Assembly (NCBI GenBank): GCA_022447405.1
Contig: JAKVCE010000025.1
Coordinates: 1-14,524, forward strand
DNA: 14,524 nt
Direction of reading: 5' to 3'
From: Planctomycetota bacterium
GTDB lineage: Bacteria > Planctomycetota > UBA1135 > GCA-002686595
In this document: one piece after another, positions 1 through 7,947 of the stretch
Numbering within the stretch: the stretch's first letter is position 1
Layout: every line of letters begins with the position of its first letter
Position numbers and translations under genes: made by a program
Notes under the pieces: generated by a model
What the model saw: the letters and a program-made list of their open reading frames with translations, nothing else
The model's database searches: none
Told to the model about the DNA's origin: nothing

Positions 1-65
1 CCCGTCTCCGCACCTGTCTTGAAGCCAAGAGGGAAAGCGCCCTCCCTCCGCGGTAACCTGCCGGG

Positions 66-1319
66 GTGAGCGTGGCACCGATCTCAACTTCGAAGCGCGG
101 AGGCGATGACCCGATCGAGGTCGCGGGGGGCTTCCCTCGCCACCTGACCCAAGAGCTCCTCGAGGAGGAGGGGCGCAGGGGAGAGCGTCGCCGGTGGCTC
201 GCGCCGTGGTTCTTCGGGGCCGCGTACGCGCTGTTCGCGCTCTCCTTCCCCGTGCTGCGTGTCATCGGCAACTTCCCCATCAAGGCCGAGGCGGGCGAGA
301 GCTTGTGGTGGATGCTGCTCGAGGCGAGCGGCGGAGAGGTCTTGGGCTTCGCCCTCTCGGCGCTGACCGTCGGCCTGTTCCTACCCCTCTCAACCCACGC
401 GCTCGTCGCGACCGGCCTCCCGCGAGGACCGGCCCTCACCGCGGCCCTCTGCGTAGGCCTCTCGCCGCTCATGATCCACGCGGCGACGCTGCCCGGCCCG
501 GAGGCGCTCTCTGGGCTCCTCTGCCTCTTCGCCTTCTGGGTCGCCGCGCCCCACGACGTCGGCCCGGCCCGCACCTCAGCGGCCATCGCGATCGGCCTGG
601 GCGCCGCGCTGCTGGACCCTGGGGGCCTCCTGGTCCTCCCCGCCCTCCTCACCCGGCACTTCTCCCGCAGCGGCAGCGGACTCTCCATGCCGATGTACGG
701 CTGGTATGGCGTCGCCTGGGGGGTCGCCTTCGTGGTCGCGATCCAGCTGCTGGAGGGCGTGCTGATGCCCGACGTCCCGGTGAGCAGGGACTCCCGCGTC
801 ATCCGTTACGCGATCTTCCCCGGGGTGATAGGCCTGGGCCTGGGCTTCCTAGCAGCCTTCGGGCTCTTCAGGCAGCAGCGTGAAGGCCTCACCGAGGACA
901 CGCCGACCTGGCTCCGCCTCTGGGTCGTAGGCGGTGGAGCCTCCCTCTTTTTTCCCGGCGCATCCGGCATCTGCCTCGCCCCCGTCGCCGCCTTTGCCAT
1001 CGCTGACTTCCTCTCGCGGGGCGTCTCGACTGCCAAGAGCACCGCGGCCCTGATCCTCATCGGCCAGCTCATCCTAGGCCTCGGCTCCATCGAGAAGGTG
1101 CGCTCCAAGGACCCTAACACCGCTTGGAGACTGCAGTTTAGGAGCGTCGTCGAAGAGGGAGACACCCTCATCTCGGGGAGCCCGGCCCACCGCTACCTCG
1201 CGCGCATCCGCTGGGGCTTCCAGACCTACCATCCCGATGACCCCATCGGCGCCCTCCAAAAACCGCACGTCGTGGACTACGGGAACAGTCCGCCCTTCCT
1301 CAAGCGGATCGTCGATTGA
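66..1319 (+). CDS. Polytopic inner-membrane protein of unknown function (417 aa)
   Basis: A polytopic membrane protein that I cannot assign to a named family. Residues 1-45 are charged and probably cytoplasmic. About nine or ten hydrophobic segments follow, near 46-66, 90-112, 122-142, 146-162, 170-195, 213-233, 248-268, 284-317 (perhaps two) and 324-342. A soluble tail of about 75 residues ends the protein. The tail contains EEGDTLISGSPAHRYLARI, loosely like the extracytoplasmic tails of GT-C-fold membrane glycosyltransferases. However, I do not see the acidic loop motif expected of an ArnT/PMT catalytic site, so that link is only a suggestion. An in-frame TAA at 54-56 means the gene is complete at its 5' end. 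The start is the first available GTG (66), with a second GTG at 72. Neither has a clear Shine-Dalgarno sequence. carB follows 129 bp downstream on the same strand. Confidence 0.72.
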   Translation: MSVAPISTSKRGGDDPIEVAGGFPRHLTQELLEEEGRRGERRRWLAPWFFGAAYALFALSFPVLRVIGNFPIKAEAGESLWWMLLEASGGEVLGFALSALTVGLFLPLSTHALVATGLPRGPALTAALCVGLSPLMIHAATLPGPEALSGLLCLFAFWVAAPHDVGPARTSAAIAIGLGAALLDPGGLLVLPALLTRHFSRSGSGLSMPMYGWYGVAWGVAFVVAIQLLEGVLMPDVPVSRDSRVIRYAIFPGVIGLGLGFLAAFGLFRQQREGLTEDTPTWLRLWVVGGGASLFFPGASGICLAPVAAFAIADFLSRGVSTAKSTAALILIGQLILGLGSIEKVRSKDPNTAWRLQFRSVVEEGDTLISGSPAHRYLARIRWGFQTYHPDDPIGALQKPHVVDYGNSPPFLKRIVD

Positions 1320-1448
1320 GCGCGCGAGTCCTCGGAAGCGATCATCGACCCGGGGCCTCGGGGATGCTCTAATGGTCCAGTTTGCGACGGTGAGGAAGCC
1401 GCATTTTGTGGTCTCCCCCATCGCGACGGCAAACACCGCACACCGTCC

Positions 1449-4400
1449 ATGCCCCGCCGAGACGACCTAGAGTCGATACTGATCATTGGCAGCGGGCCGA
1501 TCGTTATCGGCCAAGCCTGCGAGTTTGACTATTCCGGCACGCAAGCGTGCAAGGCGCTCCGTCAAGAGGGCTATCGAGTGATCCTTGTGAACTCGAACCC
1601 CGCCACGATCATGACGGATCCGGAGACGGCGGACGCGACCTACATCGAGCCGATCACGGCCGAGGCCGTGACAAAAGTCTTGCGCAAAGAGCGCCCGAGC
1701 GCGCTGCTCCCGACCCTCGGAGGTCAGACCGGCCTGAACTGCGCGCTCGAGCTCTACAACTCTGGCGTCCTCGATGAGCTCGGGGTCGAGATGATCGGCG
1801 CGGACGCGCACGTCATCCGCAAAGCAGAGGACCGCGACCTCTTCCGCAAGGCGATGATCGACTGCGGCCTCGAGTGCGCGCGCTCCGGGGTCGCCCACTC
1901 CCTCGAAGACGCCCGGCGCGTCCTGGCAGAGATCGGGCTCCCGTGCGTCATCCGTCCGGGCTTCACCCTCGGCGGGACCGGCGGCGGCATCGCGTACAAC
2001 GTCGAGGAGTTCGAAGCGATCGTCGCGCGAGGCCTCGACGCCTCCTTCAACACGGAGGTCCTCGTTGAGGAGAGCCTCCTGGGTTGGAAGGAGTACGAGA
2101 TGGAGGTGATGCGCGACTCCAACGACAACGTCGTGATCATCTGCGCGATCGAGAATATCGACGCGATGGGTGTGCACACCGGCGACTCCATCACGGTCGC
2201 GCCGGCGCAGACCCTCACCGATCGCGAGTACCAGAACCTCCGCAACGCCTCCCTCGCCATCATGCGGGAGATCGGGGTCGAGTGTGGCGGCTCGAACTGC
2301 CAGTTCGCCATCAACCCCGTGGACGGGCGCGTCGTCGTGATCGAGATGAACCCCAGGGTCTCCCGGTCGAGCGCGTTGGCCTCGAAGGCCACCGGCTTCC
2401 CCATCGCCAAGTTCGCGGCCAAGCTCGCCTGCGGCTACAGCCTCGACGAGCTCCAGAACGACATCACCCAGGAGACGCCGGCCTGCTTCGAGCCCTCCAT
2501 CGACTACTGCGTCACCAAGATCCCGCGCTTCGCCTTCGAGAAGTTCGAGGGCGCTGACCCGACCCTCACAACCTCGATGAAGAGCGTCGGAGAGACGATG
2601 GCCATCGGCCGCACCTTCAAGGAGTCGCTGCAGAAGGCGCTGCGGGGGCTCGAGACGGGTCGCGCTGGCTTCGGGTTGGACGAGCGAGAGGCCCTGCCCC
2701 TCGAGGAGCTCGGGCGAGAGTCTCTCACGAACAAGCTGCGGGTCCCCAACTGCGATCGCCTCATGGCGGTCCGCGCCGCGCTCCGCACCGGCTGGTCCGT
2801 CGAAGAGGTCTTTGAGGCGACCAAGATCGACCCCTGGTTCCTTGAGAACATGCGGGAGCTCGTCGAGTTCGAGCTAAAGATCTCCGGAGAGGAGCTCACA
2901 CCCGCCCTCCTCAAGCAGGCCAAGACCCTCGGCTACTCCGACCCCCAGCTCGCGAAAGCCGTGGGCCTCACGGCGGCGGAGATCTCAGCCATGCGCGACG
3001 AGCACGGCATCCAGCCCGTCTACCAGCTCGTCGACACCTGCGCGGGCGAGTTCGTCGCTGTCACGCCGTACTACTACTCGACCTGGGGCGATGAGAGCGA
3101 GGTGCCCCAGAGCGACGCGCCCAAGATCATGATCTTGGGCGGCGGCCCCAATCGAATCGGACAAGGCATCGAGTTCGATTACTGCTGCGTCCACGCCGCC
3201 TTCGCCGCCCAGGAGATCGGGCGCGAGGCGATCATGGTCAACTCAAACCCCGAGACGGTCTCGACGGACTACGACACCTCAGACCACCTCTTCTTCGAGC
3301 CGCTGACCCACGAGGACGTGCTCAACATCGTCCGGGCCACCGAGCCGGAGGGGATCATCGTCCAGTTCGGCGGGCAGACTCCGCTGAACCTCGCCGCCGG
3401 CCTCGAGGCCGCCGGCGCGCCCTTGATCGGGACCTCCGTGGACTCGATCGATCTCGCTGAAGACCGCGAGCGCTTCGCGGACTTCTGCGACAAGGAGGGC
3501 CTGAGGCAGCCGCCCAACGGCATCGCCAAGGACGAGGCAGAGGCCTTTGAGATCGCTCGACGCATCTCCTACCCCGTCTTGGTGCGGCCCTCATACGTGC
3601 TCGGCGGGCGCGCGATGGAGATCGTCTACTCCGACGACGAGCTCGAGCGCTACATGAAGACCGCCGTCCAGGCCTCGCCTGACAAGCCGATCCTCATCGA
3701 CAAGTTCCTCGAGGCGGCGATCGAGGTCGACGTCGACGCCATCTCCGACGGAGAGACGGTCGTCATCGGCGGGATCATGGAGCACATCGAAGAGGCCGGC
3801 ATCCACTCCGGAGACTCCTCCTGTGTGCTCCCGCCGCACACGCTCTCTCGGGACATGATCGAGGAGATCACGCAGGCCACGAAGTCGGCCGCGCTCAGCC
3901 TCGGCGTCATAGGCTTGATGAATGTGCAGTACGCCGTGAAGGATGACCTGCTCTATGTCATCGAGATCAACCCGCGCGCCTCGCGCACGGTGCCCTTCGT
4001 CTCCAAGGCCATCGGCGTCCCCCTCGCCAAGCTCGCCGCCAAGGTCATGGCTGGGATGAGCCTCGAGGAGCTCGGCTTCACCCGCGAGATCGTCCCCCCC
4101 TACTTCTCAGTGAAGACCCCGGTGTTCCCCTTCAACCGCTTCCCCGGCGTCGACATCCTCCTCTCCCCGGAGATGCGCTCAACCGGCGAGGTGATGGGCA
4201 TCGACATGGACCTCGGCATCGCCTTCGAGAAGTCCTACCTCGCCGCGGGGCTCAAGCTCCCGAAGTCAGGCAGAGTCTTCATCTCGGTCAAGAACACGGA
4301 CAAGCGCTCCATCGTCGCCGACGCCCGCGAGCTCGCGACCCTCGGTTACACCCTCATCGCGACCGACGGGACCTGGCGCACGCTGAAGACCGCTGGCATC

Positions 4401-4694
4401 GAGGTCGAGCGCGTGAACAAGGTCCACGAGGGGCGCCCCCACGTCGTCGACCTGATCAAGAACCGCGAGATCGACCTCGTCCTCAACACCCCCTACGGGA
4501 AGCAGCAGCGCGTCGATGACTCGGAGATCCGCGCGGCGGCTGTAACCGCCGGGGTCCCCTGCATCACGACGCGCGCGGGGATCTCAGCTGTGGTCCACGC
4601 CCTCATTGCGATGCACCGGGGCGAGTTTGAGGTGAAGAGCGTGCAAGAGCACCACCGCGCCCTCGAGCCCGCGCCCTCGCCCGCCGTCCTCTAG
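1449..4694 (+). CDS. carB: Carbamoyl-phosphate synthase large subunit CarB
   Basis: Makes carbamoyl phosphate from bicarbonate, ammonia (channelled from the CarA glutaminase) and two ATP, for pyrimidine and arginine synthesis in the cytoplasm. At 1081 residues it is close to the 1073 of E. coli CarB. The first ATP-grasp half (about 1-400) has R169 in RPGFTLGGTGGG and the metal ligands E299/N301 in EMNPRVSRSSALASKATG. In this half the numbering equals E. coli. An oligomerisation region follows, and the second half begins near 557 (KIMILGGGPNRIGQG) with E839/N841 in EINPRASRTVPF. The MGS-like allosteric domain spans about 940-1065 and ends with SVQEHH. S946, K952, T972, T975, K991 and N1013 align with effector-site residues of the E. 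coli enzyme, so nucleotide control is plausible. No carA or pyr gene is in the window. The ATG has no obvious Shine-Dalgarno sequence, but MPRRDDLESILIIGSGP fits the family start. Confidence 0.98.
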   Translation: MPRRDDLESILIIGSGPIVIGQACEFDYSGTQACKALRQEGYRVILVNSNPATIMTDPETADATYIEPITAEAVTKVLRKERPSALLPTLGGQTGLNCALELYNSGVLDELGVEMIGADAHVIRKAEDRDLFRKAMIDCGLECARSGVAHSLEDARRVLAEIGLPCVIRPGFTLGGTGGGIAYNVEEFEAIVARGLDASFNTEVLVEESLLGWKEYEMEVMRDSNDNVVIICAIENIDAMGVHTGDSITVAPAQTLTDREYQNLRNASLAIMREIGVECGGSNCQFAINPVDGRVVVIEMNPRVSRSSALASKATGFPIAKFAAKLACGYSLDELQNDITQETPACFEPSIDYCVTKIPRFAFEKFEGADPTLTTSMKSVGETMAIGRTFKESLQKALRGLETGRAGFGLDEREALPLEELGRESLTNKLRVPNCDRLMAVRAALRTGWSVEEVFEATKIDPWFLENMRELVEFELKISGEELTPALLKQAKTLGYSDPQLAKAVGLTAAEISAMRDEHGIQPVYQLVDTCAGEFVAVTPYYYSTWGDESEVPQSDAPKIMILGGGPNRIGQGIEFDYCCVHAAFAAQEIGREAIMVNSNPETVSTDYDTSDHLFFEPLTHEDVLNIVRATEPEGIIVQFGGQTPLNLAAGLEAAGAPLIGTSVDSIDLAEDRERFADFCDKEGLRQPPNGIAKDEAEAFEIARRISYPVLVRPSYVLGGRAMEIVYSDDELERYMKTAVQASPDKPILIDKFLEAAIEVDVDAISDGETVVIGGIMEHIEEAGIHSGDSSCVLPPHTLSRDMIEEITQATKSAALSLGVIGLMNVQYAVKDDLLYVIEINPRASRTVPFVSKAIGVPLAKLAAKVMAGMSLEELGFTREIVPPYFSVKTPVFPFNRFPGVDILLSPEMRSTGEVMGIDMDLGIAFEKSYLAAGLKLPKSGRVFISVKNTDKRSIVADARELATLGYTLIATDGTWRTLKTAGIEVERVNKVHEGRPHVVDLIKNREIDLVLNTPYGKQQRVDDSEIRAAAVTAGVPCITTRAGISAVVHALIAMHRGEFEVKSVQEHHRALEPAPSPAVL

Positions 4695-4707
4695 GGCAGC
4701 GCGCCCT
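4693..4707. other. Short inverted repeat spanning two convergent stop codons
   Basis: AGGGC (4693-4697) and GCCCT (4703-4707) form a perfect 5-bp stem with a 5-base loop. The arms overlap the carB stop (TAG, 4692-4694) and the first base of the opposing TGA (4707-4709). Only 12 bp separate the two genes, so any termination signal must lie here or inside the coding regions. The stem is short and has no T-tract, so a terminator role is weak. Confidence 0.25.
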
Positions 4708-5282
4708 CAGGCGTCCTGCTTGACGCGCGACGTGCACACCGCGTCAAAGAGCCAAGCGTCCGGCGGGATCTCGTGAGGCTGCACCCTGCCGCCCTTGCTT
4801 GAGAGGCGCAGGTTCAGGTTCGTCACGCGGATCTGCTGACTCTTCAGCTCGAGCTCGCGCAGGAAGGTCACGATGTTCCGCCTGCCAAGGGTCGTGTCGC
4901 TGGAGTAGGTCTTGATCGTGTAGATGTGATCCACGATCCCCGCCCTCCGGTCGATCTCGTTCTCGTTGTGGGAGGTAGAGATCTGGCCGATCTCCGCGTT
5001 CTTCGCGGCGGCGCAGCGGCGGATGTAGGACTCGACGTTCTCCTGGCCGAGGAAGCCCTCGCCCATCTTCGCCTTGTGCAGAGCCGAGTACTTGCGCGCG
5101 AGCTCTTGCATGTTGTTGGCGATCACCTTCACGCCCTGCGGGCCGCGCTCGTCCTCCCAATGAGCCTTGAGCTCTTCGAGCTCGCCGCTCGTCTTGAAGC
5201 CGGTGTAGAGGAGCCCGAGCGAACCGAGGAGCGACAGGAGGATGAAGAGCCGCTCGAGGGTGATGTCTTTGAAGAAGCTCAT
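4707..5282 (-). CDS. GspM/PilO-like inner-membrane platform protein (191 aa)
   Basis: A likely bitopic inner-membrane protein of a type II secretion or type IV pilus assembly platform. It has a short cytoplasmic N-terminus, one membrane segment at about 11-28 (RLFILLSLLGSLGLLYTGF), a charged, probably coiled-coil helix (about 31-72), then an alpha/beta region of about 120 residues with strand-like stretches (HIYTIKTYSS, IRVTNLNLRL, WLFDAVCTSRV). This is the layout of GspM and PilO, whose periplasmic parts are ferredoxin-like. Sequence similarity to named members is low, so the call rests on topology, size and position directly after a GspL/PilMN-like gene. Its ATG overlaps the upstream TGA (ATGA, 4 bp) and has a strong AGGAGG seven bases upstream. 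This is the last gene of the minus-strand run. An unrelated membrane-anchored protein cannot be excluded. Confidence 0.7.
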   Translation of the reverse strand: MSFFKDITLERLFILLSLLGSLGLLYTGFKTSGELEELKAHWEDERGPQGVKVIANNMQELARKYSALHKAKMGEGFLGQENVESYIRRCAAAKNAEIGQISTSHNENEIDRRAGIVDHIYTIKTYSSDTTLGRRNIVTFLRELELKSQQIRVTNLNLRLSSKGGRVQPHEIPPDAWLFDAVCTSRVKQDA

Positions 5283-7024
5283 GAGGTGGCCTCCTCGGTC
5301 TTGGAGACATCCATCTTGATCGTGATGCGCTCGACGATGATGCCTTCGCCGTTCTCAAGAGGGTCTGTGCGCGCGGGGTTGAAGTCGAGGTGCCACGGCT
5401 GCTCCTCGATCGCTCCACGGAAGGCCTCGAAGTGCTCTGTCCCCGTCGCGGTGTCCTCTGCGAAGAAAGTGATATCCATGATCACGACCACGCTGTCCGG
5501 CGTCGTGCTGTTGCCGCGGTTGTAGGTGGACTTGAGGGAGCGGACCGAAGGCCGCGCGCCCGCCGCCTTGGTGTCGTCTAAGACAGACAAGACGTAGGTG
5601 GCGCCCTTCAGCGCCGACTGCGGCTGTACGAAGTCACCGCCTTGGCCGAGCTCTTTCTCTAGCCCAACGACCATCCCTTTGAGCCTGGACTCCAAGAACT
5701 CCATCTGCCCGTAGCTGGAGAGCTCCGGGTCTGTCCTGAACTCGCCCTCAGGGCTGCGCCCGGTGAACTGCTTGACATACTTCGCCATCCAATCCGGCGG
5801 CGGGTTGAGGTTGCCCGCGTCCTCCATGTTCGGCGGGATCATGAAGCCCACCGCGGAGTCTCGCCAGTAGCTCACCGCGCGGTCGATCTTCTTGTGCTCC
5901 TTGTCGAGGCCGATGTTCCACACCCCGAGGAAGGTCAAGAGAAGGAGCGACGCGACGGCGAGGGGGAGCTCCAGTCGCTCCATCGTGCCGGTGAAGCGCA
6001 GCTCCTCTCGCCGCAGGCTCTGGCTGATGAGGCCCCCGCCGAGCTGGGCCACGGCCGCCCCGTAGGCGGTAGCGCAGCGGCTCGCGCAAGAGGCCGTGTC
6101 CGGGAGACCGTCGAGCGCCTCGACGGGGACGTCCAGGATCTCCGTGCCGATCAGCCCAGGCATGTCATATCCAGCGACGAGGACTCGCTCGAGCGGCTGG
6201 AGCGTGCGCGCACCTGAGACGGAGCGCGCGATCTCTCGCCGCATCCTCGCGAGCACCTGCTCTCTCGCGGCCTCTGTGCCCTCTGCGTCCTCCACACCCG
6301 AGGGCTCCTCGAAGCGCTCCTCGTCCTCCTCTGTGAGGCCGAAGCCGAGCTCTTCTTCTCCGCCCTCAGCTTGCGCCTCCTCTTCCTCCGCGGGAGCCGC
6401 GGGCGCGATGTGCGTCAGCGCGCCCTGCTTGATCGAGCGCAGCTCTCGCAGCTCGCCGCCATCCATGACTGCGATAGAGGAGCTCTCCTCTCCGACGAAG
6501 ACGACGAGGCTGGCGCTCTCAGCGTCGAGGGCGTTGGCCGCCGCCGCAGCGTTCACGATGGCGCTGGTGTCCGCGTCCACCTCGATGGGCTCGACGCCTC
6601 CCCTCTCGCACAGATCCAAGACGGATTGCAGGTCCTCTTTCTTGACGATCGTGGTGAGCAGCGAACAGGAGTCCTTCGTCGAGCTGAGACGCTCCCAGTC
6701 CACGATGACGTCATCGATGTTGAACTGAGGGAGCTCGCTCTCGACCTCGAACTTCACGACCTTCTCGATCTTGTCGTCGTCGTTGACCGGGAGGTTGACC
6801 CTCCTGAATGCGGCGAGGCCACCCTCGATCACGACGCGCAGCCCGTCCTTGGGGATGTCGTGCCTTGACGCCAAGTCCTTCAAGACCTGGACGGCGCCGT
6901 CAGCGTCAGCGAGGGAGAGCTCCCCCGCCTCAGAGGCGACAACCTTGTGTTTCTTCGCGCTCCCGTCGAGGAGCACGAGCTCGTAGCCCCTCGGGCCGAT
7001 CCTGAGTCCGCATGCCTTGGCCAT
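5279..7024 (-). CDS. GspL-like / PilM-PilN fusion secretion-platform protein (581 aa)
   Basis: Likely the actin-fold component of a type II secretion or type IV pilus inner-membrane platform. Residues 1-345 look like PilM/GspL: KIEKVVKFEVESELP then FNIDDVIVDW (PilM: ...YLPFDI..VVLDY), VDADTSAIVNA, ESSSIAVMDGGELRELRSI, and a late VLVAGYDMPGL.....DVPVE segment. One membrane segment follows at about 352-371 (ELPLAVASLLLLTFLGVWNI). A periplasmic region of about 210 residues completes the protein, as in GspL or in PilM fused to PilN. The usual LDIG nucleotide-binding motif reads LRIG (8-10), and the second motif reads VGEESSS, suggesting weak or no ATPase activity. An acidic insert lies at about 207-255. 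A GGGAG six bases before the ATG sets the start. The gene abuts the upstream TAG with no gap and overlaps the downstream gene by 4 bp. No GspE/F/G-like gene is present. Family membership is fairly sure; T2SS versus pilus is not decided. Confidence 0.85.
   Translation of the reverse strand: MAKACGLRIGPRGYELVLLDGSAKKHKVVASEAGELSLADADGAVQVLKDLASRHDIPKDGLRVVIEGGLAAFRRVNLPVNDDDKIEKVVKFEVESELPQFNIDDVIVDWERLSSTKDSCSLLTTIVKKEDLQSVLDLCERGGVEPIEVDADTSAIVNAAAAANALDAESASLVVFVGEESSSIAVMDGGELRELRSIKQGALTHIAPAAPAEEEEAQAEGGEEELGFGLTEEDEERFEEPSGVEDAEGTEAAREQVLARMRREIARSVSGARTLQPLERVLVAGYDMPGLIGTEILDVPVEALDGLPDTASCASRCATAYGAAVAQLGGGLISQSLRREELRFTGTMERLELPLAVASLLLLTFLGVWNIGLDKEHKKIDRAVSYWRDSAVGFMIPPNMEDAGNLNPPPDWMAKYVKQFTGRSPEGEFRTDPELSSYGQMEFLESRLKGMVVGLEKELGQGGDFVQPQSALKGATYVLSVLDDTKAAGARPSVRSLKSTYNRGNSTTPDSVVVIMDITFFAEDTATGTEHFEAFRGAIEEQPWHLDFNPARTDPLENGEGIIVERITIKMDVSKTEEATS
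5290..5295 (-). promoter_or_regulatory. Shine-Dalgarno AGGAGG for the GspM/PilO-like gene
   Basis: AGGAGG on the minus strand lies seven bases before the ATG at 5282 and inside the 3' end of the upstream gene. It fixes the start and supports translational coupling across the ATGA overlap. Confidence 0.8.
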
Positions 7025-7423
7025 CTAGCTCTCCCGCTCCGTCGTAAGCATCACAAGATTCTGCTCTGCGAAGCGATCAAATTCACTCCGCGAGGAGGGT
7101 GGAATTACGCGCTCTCGGATCAGCGACCAGTAGCGGCTCCCTAGCTCAAGGAGCTCCGGCTCCATGCTCTCCATGGAGCGCGCGGTCTGCTGGTCCCGCA
7201 CGCGGGCGAGGTCCTGCTCGTAGTTGACGAGGACTACGCCCAAGAGCTCAGCGCGCTCAGGCTCTAAATCGAACTGCTCGACCAGGCGCTGGCGATAACC
7301 AGCGAAGTCTCCAGAAGCCTCGGGCCCCTCCGCCCTGAGGGCGGAGAGCAACAGGCCCGCTGCGAGGCCGGCGAGGAAGGAGGTGCCAGCCAAGAGAGAG
7401 ATCCACGCGCGAGGGCCTCTCAC
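7025..7423 (-). CDS. Small membrane-anchored helical envelope protein (132 aa)
   Basis: No family is recognised with confidence. Residues about 8-29 form one hydrophobic segment (SLLAGTSFLAGLAAGLLLSA), an uncleaved anchor or a signal peptide. The remaining 100 residues are charged and probably all helical, with a Leu-rich stretch (YRQRLVEQFDLEPERAELLG) followed by LVNYEQDLARVRDQ. That pattern is reminiscent of Spy/CpxP-like periplasmic sensor proteins, which often sit near ECF sigma and anti-sigma genes, but the likeness is weak. The start is GTG (7423), overlapping the anti-sigma TGA in a GTGA arrangement, with AAGGG eight bases upstream. The stop directly abuts the GspL-like start. Its position between the anti-sigma gene and the secretion-platform genes suggests an envelope role linked to one of them. 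Confidence 0.72.
   Translation of the reverse strand: MRGPRAWISLLAGTSFLAGLAAGLLLSALRAEGPEASGDFAGYRQRLVEQFDLEPERAELLGVVLVNYEQDLARVRDQQTARSMESMEPELLELGSRYWSLIRERVIPPSSRSEFDRFAEQNLVMLTTERES
7031..7035 (-). promoter_or_regulatory. Shine-Dalgarno GGGAG for the GspL/PilMN-like gene
   Basis: GGGAG lies six bases before the ATG at 7024, inside the end of the preceding gene, whose TAG stop (7027-7025) directly abuts the ATG. It supports both the chosen start and coupled translation. Confidence 0.7.
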
Positions 7424-7902
7424 CGAACGAGCCCTTCAGGGGTCCGCGCTTCTCTGCCGTCGAGCACCTCGAGGCGATCGAGCGCCTCCTCAAGGCTCAT
7501 CGTCGCCTCATCATCCGCGCGCAGCTCGCCGCCTGTAGGGATGTCCACGGCGCGGATCACGCCGGAGAGGACCAAGAGGAGCCCGGCAGCAGCCGCGGTC
7601 ATCTTGAGCACGAAGGGCAGGACCGGCGCGAGGGTCTCAGTCGTCTGCGGCGCCTCGCCGATGTCTCCCTGGAACGCGCGGCGCGCGACGCGGGCAGCGA
7701 AGCCCTCAGGGACGCTGACCTCAGGGGTCGAGGCGAACCACTGACGCTGCGCCTTGTGAGCCTGCGTCCTGGTGCGGCAGTCCGCGCACTCCATCAAGTG
7801 TTGGCGGAGCGGGCTGGCCCGGTCAGCAGAGAGCTCACCGTCTAGGTAGGCCGGCACGAGCGGGCGCGCATCATCGCAGGTGAAATCGTTCGAGTTATTC
7901 AT
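7420..7902 (-). CDS. Anti-sigma factor with N-terminal zinc finger (zf-HC2/ZAS) and one membrane segment
   Basis: A probable membrane-bound inhibitor of the ECF sigma factor encoded just upstream. The zinc-binding anti-sigma motif Hx3CxxC is complete (H35, C39, C42), with an extra N-terminal Cys at C9 in the position seen in zf-HC2 proteins. The zinc-finger domain fills about 1-45, a cytoplasmic linker follows, and one hydrophobic segment lies at about 98-118 (VLKMTAAAAGLLLVLSGVI). A short acidic extracytoplasmic tail of about 40 residues ends the protein, so the sensing portion is small. The size (160 aa) is usual for the class. The ATG at 7902 has only a G-run (GGGGG) seven bases upstream. 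The gene lies 45 bp after the sigma gene and overlaps the next gene by 4 bp. The pairing with the sigma factor is inferred from adjacency and domain type. Confidence 0.9.
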   Translation of the reverse strand: MNNSNDFTCDDARPLVPAYLDGELSADRASPLRQHLMECADCRTRTQAHKAQRQWFASTPEVSVPEGFAARVARRAFQGDIGEAPQTTETLAPVLPFVLKMTAAAAGLLLVLSGVIRAVDIPTGGELRADDEATMSLEEALDRLEVLDGREARTPEGLVR

Positions 7903-7947
7903 GGTGTGTCCCCCAACTTGGCTGGGTCTGGTTGGGTCGTGTTGCCC

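Noticed and set aside
29..44. GAGGG/CCCTC inverted repeat ahead of the first gene, as a terminator or leader hairpin
   Set aside because: Only 5 bp, in purine/pyrimidine-rich GC sequence, with no T-tract and an unknown upstream gene.
806..1171. Minus-strand open frame opposite the membrane protein
   Set aside because: It has the composition of an antisense shadow in GC-rich DNA, with no domain, and lies within a clear coding region.
6096..6728. Long plus-strand open frame (210 codons) antisense to the GspL/PilMN-like gene
   Set aside because: The Ser-rich translation is the complement of the Glu/Ala-rich coding strand; there is no ribosome site or motif.
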